Source: Streptomyces mayonensis
Lineage (GTDB): Bacteria; Actinomycetota; Actinomycetes; Streptomycetales; Streptomycetaceae
Direction: 5' to 3'
DNA length: 64,000 nucleotides
Assembly (NCBI RefSeq): GCF_018982965.1
Contig: NZ_JACBYP010000011.1
Location: forward strand, 51,307-115,306
Shown here: positions 62,069-64,000 of the stretch, one piece after another
Layout: each line of letters starts with the position of its first letter
Numbering within the stretch: position 1 is the stretch's first letter
Notes under the pieces: generated by a model
Database searches by the model: none
Told to the model about the DNA's origin: nothing
The model's input: the letters and a program-made list of their open reading frames with translations, nothing else
Translations under genes and position numbers: made by a program

Positions 62069-62359
62069 ATGGCCATGCCCCGTCCGACTGCCGCACAGTT
62101 CGCCTACGGTTCGTGCACCGTGATCTTCTCGACACTCGCCATGTTGCTGCTGTCACAGACGAGTTCGGGTCCCGGAGTCGCCCTCGTCGCCGTCGCGGCG
62201 CTGGCCCTCGGGCTGCTGGTCGCGATGACCGTCCCACAGCCCAAGGCACGCACGCTGACCGCCGTGCCGTCCCGCCGTCCCGACGCGGACCGGGAGCCGG
62301 TACCGGCAGCCCGGGTCGCCGCGGGAGCGGGCGAGACGGCCCGCGGCCGGGCCGCGTAG
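62069..62359 (+). CDS. small two-helix membrane protein, 96 aa
   Basis: ATG at 62069 behind CCGAGGACACG. FAYGSCTVIFSTLAMLLLSQ and GVALVAVAALALGLLVAMTV are two membrane helices, followed by a basic, Ala-rich cytoplasmic tail (QPKARTLTAVPSRRPDADRE). Similar small proteins are common in Streptomyces. No function is recognised. Confidence 0.65.
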   Translation: MAMPRPTAAQFAYGSCTVIFSTLAMLLLSQTSSGPGVALVAVAALALGLLVAMTVPQPKARTLTAVPSRRPDADREPVPAARVAAGAGETARGRAA

Positions 62360-62407
62360 GCCGGGCCGGCTCTTCTCACCGGCCTTCACCGGCCCCACCG
62401 GTCGTCG

Positions 62408-63091
62408 TCAGCGGGTGCTGACGACGACCGTTTTGGCTGCCTTGTCGTGCAGGCCCTGCTTGTAGGGCCGGTCGAAGAAGCTCCAGCCGCCCGCGATGAT
62501 CGTCCACACGCAGGCGCAGCAGAACGCGAACGGGATCCACAGCACCAGGGCCCGGACCAGCGACGTCTGTACCGAGGGCGTCGCCCCGTTGTCCAGGTTG
62601 GCCACCCGCAGTCCGAGCCACTTCTTGCCGAGGGTCTGCCCGGTCTTCGTGGTCATGTAGGTGTCGTAGCCGATGTAGAGCACGGCGGCGATGACGGACT
62701 GCCCGAAGGACTTGCCGACGGCGATGTCGTCGCCGTCCACCTGGTACTCCTGGACGTTGAACGCCCAGCTGAGCAGCCAGACCACGATGCCCACGAGGAT
62801 CATGTCGATGATCCGCGCGAGGATGCGCCGGCCGCTGTCGGCGAGCGGGGGCATCCCGGCCAGCGGATCACTGGGGTAGCCGCCACCGCCGTAGGGGGCA
62901 CCGCCGTAGGGGCCCGAGCCGCCGGGGGGCGGGGCACCGTAGGGGCCTCCTCCGCCGCCGGGGGGCGGCGCACCGCCGTAGGGGCCTCCTCCGCCGGGGG
63001 GCGGGGACGGATTGTCGTAGGGGTTCTTCCTCAGCGGGTCGTCGTCCGGCGGCTGCTGCCCGCCGGAGCCGGGGGGCGGTTCGCTGCTCAT
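62408..63091 (-). CDS. RDD family membrane protein
   Basis: 227 residues from the ATG at 63091. The first 80 residues are a Pro/Gly/Tyr-rich tail (PPPGGGGPYGGAPPPGGGGG). The RDD domain follows: DSGRRILARIIDMILVGIVV with the Arg-Asp signature, TKTGQTLGKKWLGLRVANLD and DRPYKQGLHDKAAKTVVVST. RDD proteins are membrane proteins with a proposed role in transport; function is not known here. A second RDD gene follows upstream on the same strand. Confidence 0.88.
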   Translation of the reverse strand: MSSEPPPGSGGQQPPDDDPLRKNPYDNPSPPPGGGGPYGGAPPPGGGGGPYGAPPPGGSGPYGGAPYGGGGYPSDPLAGMPPLADSGRRILARIIDMILVGIVVWLLSWAFNVQEYQVDGDDIAVGKSFGQSVIAAVLYIGYDTYMTTKTGQTLGKKWLGLRVANLDNGATPSVQTSLVRALVLWIPFAFCCACVWTIIAGGWSFFDRPYKQGLHDKAAKTVVVSTR

Positions 63092-63204
63092 GCCCCGAGT
63101 CGACCCCGGACTCCGCCCACCCGCATCCGGCGAGCGGCCGTCCGGAGTAGCCGCACCCCGGTACGGCGTACGGCTCCGCGCCCCATGAGATTCGTGCACT
63201 GCAC

Positions 63205-63252
63205 GCGCCCCGAAGGGGCGCGGGGAACTGCGCGACCAGCCACGACGCACCG
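63205..63252. repeat. dispersed Streptomyces intergenic repeat
   Basis: GCGCCCC-GAA-GGGGCGC followed by GGGGAACTGCGCGACCAGCC and ACGACGCACC is a sequence I recall as recurring between genes in many streptomycetes. It lies between the two RDD genes. Confidence 0.55.
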
Positions 63253-63298
63253 GCACTCGACGACGAGAGCACCCCCACCCCCGGCTCCACCCGCCAAG

Positions 63299-64000
63299 CT
63301 AGCCCGCGACGAACGTGCCGGCCGCCTTGTCGTGCCAGCACTGGTGCCACGGGCGGTCGAACAGGCACCACACGACACCCACCACGCCGACGACCAGGAG
63401 GCCGGGGACGCTGTAGACCAGCCACCGGCGCAGCGCGGCGCCGAAGGACGGGGCGTCGTGGGCCTCGATGTCCCGCACCTCCAGACCGAGCAGCCGCTTG
63501 CCCAGGGTCCGGCCCCACTTGGCGGTGGGCAGCGCCTCGTAGACGACGCCGAAGAGCAGCAGGACGGCGAGGACGATGCCCAGGTAGACGGAGGTCGTGC
63601 CGTCCAGCAGCCAGACCGTGACCGTCTCCCCGGAGAGCTTGGCCTGGTCGATCTTGTCGTTGACGTGGTCGAAGGCCTTGGTGCCGAGCGGAACGGCGGC
63701 CCCGGCGGTGACACTGCCGAGGACGACGGTGTCGATCAGCCGCGCCGCCAGCCGCTTGCCGAGCCCGGCGGGACGGGCCGACGCCTGGCGCCGGGCGGCG
63801 GCCTGGAACACGTCGTCGACCGGCGGCTTCCAGGGGGCGACCGGCTGCTGCTGCTCGTCCGCGCCCGCTCCGGCCAGCCGGTGCACCTGCTGCGCCCAGG
63901 AGGCCTGCCCGCCGCCGGGACCGGCCGCGAGCGGCGCGGCTCCCTGCTGCGGCACGGGCGGTGCGGCGGGGGCGCCGGACTGCTGGGGAGGAAGGGGGGC
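63299..64000 (-). CDS. RDD family membrane protein, N-terminus outside window
   Basis: The visible part is about 233 residues; the frame is still open at the right edge (APLPPQQSGAPAAPPVPQQG), so the real start lies outside, although GTG 63955 is a possible internal start. After a Pro/Gln-rich tail come GLGKRLAARLIDTVVLGSVT with the RDD signature, ALPTAKWGRTLGKRLLGLEV and DRPWHQCWHDKAAGTFVAG. It is a paralogue of the downstream RDD gene. Confidence 0.87.
   Translation of the reverse strand, partial: APLPPQQSGAPAAPPVPQQGAAPLAAGPGGGQASWAQQVHRLAGAGADEQQQPVAPWKPPVDDVFQAAARRQASARPAGLGKRLAARLIDTVVLGSVTAGAAVPLGTKAFDHVNDKIDQAKLSGETVTVWLLDGTTSVYLGIVLAVLLLFGVVYEALPTAKWGRTLGKRLLGLEVRDIEAHDAPSFGAALRRWLVYSVPGLLVVGVVGVVWCLFDRPWHQCWHDKAAGTFVAG

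Overview
The window is a high-GC chromosomal segment of a Streptomyces species. Support comes from third-position GC bias in every gene, GTG and TTG starts, a conservon with tandem P450s, DasR-type nag/PTS genes, and an actinobacterial Mec-CysO-CysM cysteine module. About 54 protein genes, one tRNA-Leu, one riboswitch and several operators, repeats and hairpins can be supported. The two outermost genes are cut by the window edges.

Left third (1-24.8 kb), mostly accessory. It opens with a hydrolase fragment and a TIM-barrel-like protein divergent from a TetR regulator; four evenly spaced palindromes lie between them. Next (2.6-8.8 kb) is an apparent RiPP cluster that I do not recognise: a 26-residue peptide gene, an azoline/thioamide-type YcaO, its partner TfuA, an MFS exporter, a possible 21-residue peptide and two different ATP-grasp ligases, followed convergently by a CPBP-type membrane protease. 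Then come a WxL-like surface pair (DUF916-type protein plus metallophosphoesterase) behind PhoP-box-like repeats, a BMP-like lipoprotein, a protein with a contractile-injection-cargo-like N-terminal motif, a QOR2-like reductase/TetR pair, and a conservon (cvnA-B-C-D plus two P450s, the first lacking the ExxR motif).

Middle (24.8-43.1 kb): AhpD-like and hydrolase genes, a VOC protein, an MFS transporter, DUF445, an SGNH hydrolase, a ROK regulator divergent from a sulfatase, a DUF1707 protein, a three-gene ABC exporter, a class A penicillin-binding protein, an SMR (Gdx-type) exporter behind a guanidine-III riboswitch, a GroES-like protein, DUF3618 and a Bcp peroxiredoxin.

Right third (43.2-64 kb): two paralogous HNH endonucleases, the second running into tRNA-Leu(TAG). 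Core genes follow: rdgB, rph, the GlcNAc PTS (nagF, nagE1, nagE2) with DasR sites, an MBL-fold hydrolase, a membrane-anchored PemK-like protein, the mec-leader peptide-cysO-cysM sulfur-transfer set, an amino-acid permease, DUF2017, clpS divergent from pncB-pncA, an M6 immune inhibitor A protease and two RDD proteins. As I remember it, this order resembles the nagF-nagE region of S. coelicolor, so it is probably core chromosome.

A recurring oddity is short degenerate tandem duplication at gene ends and gene starts (14, 15, 17, 21, 25 and 28 bp units).
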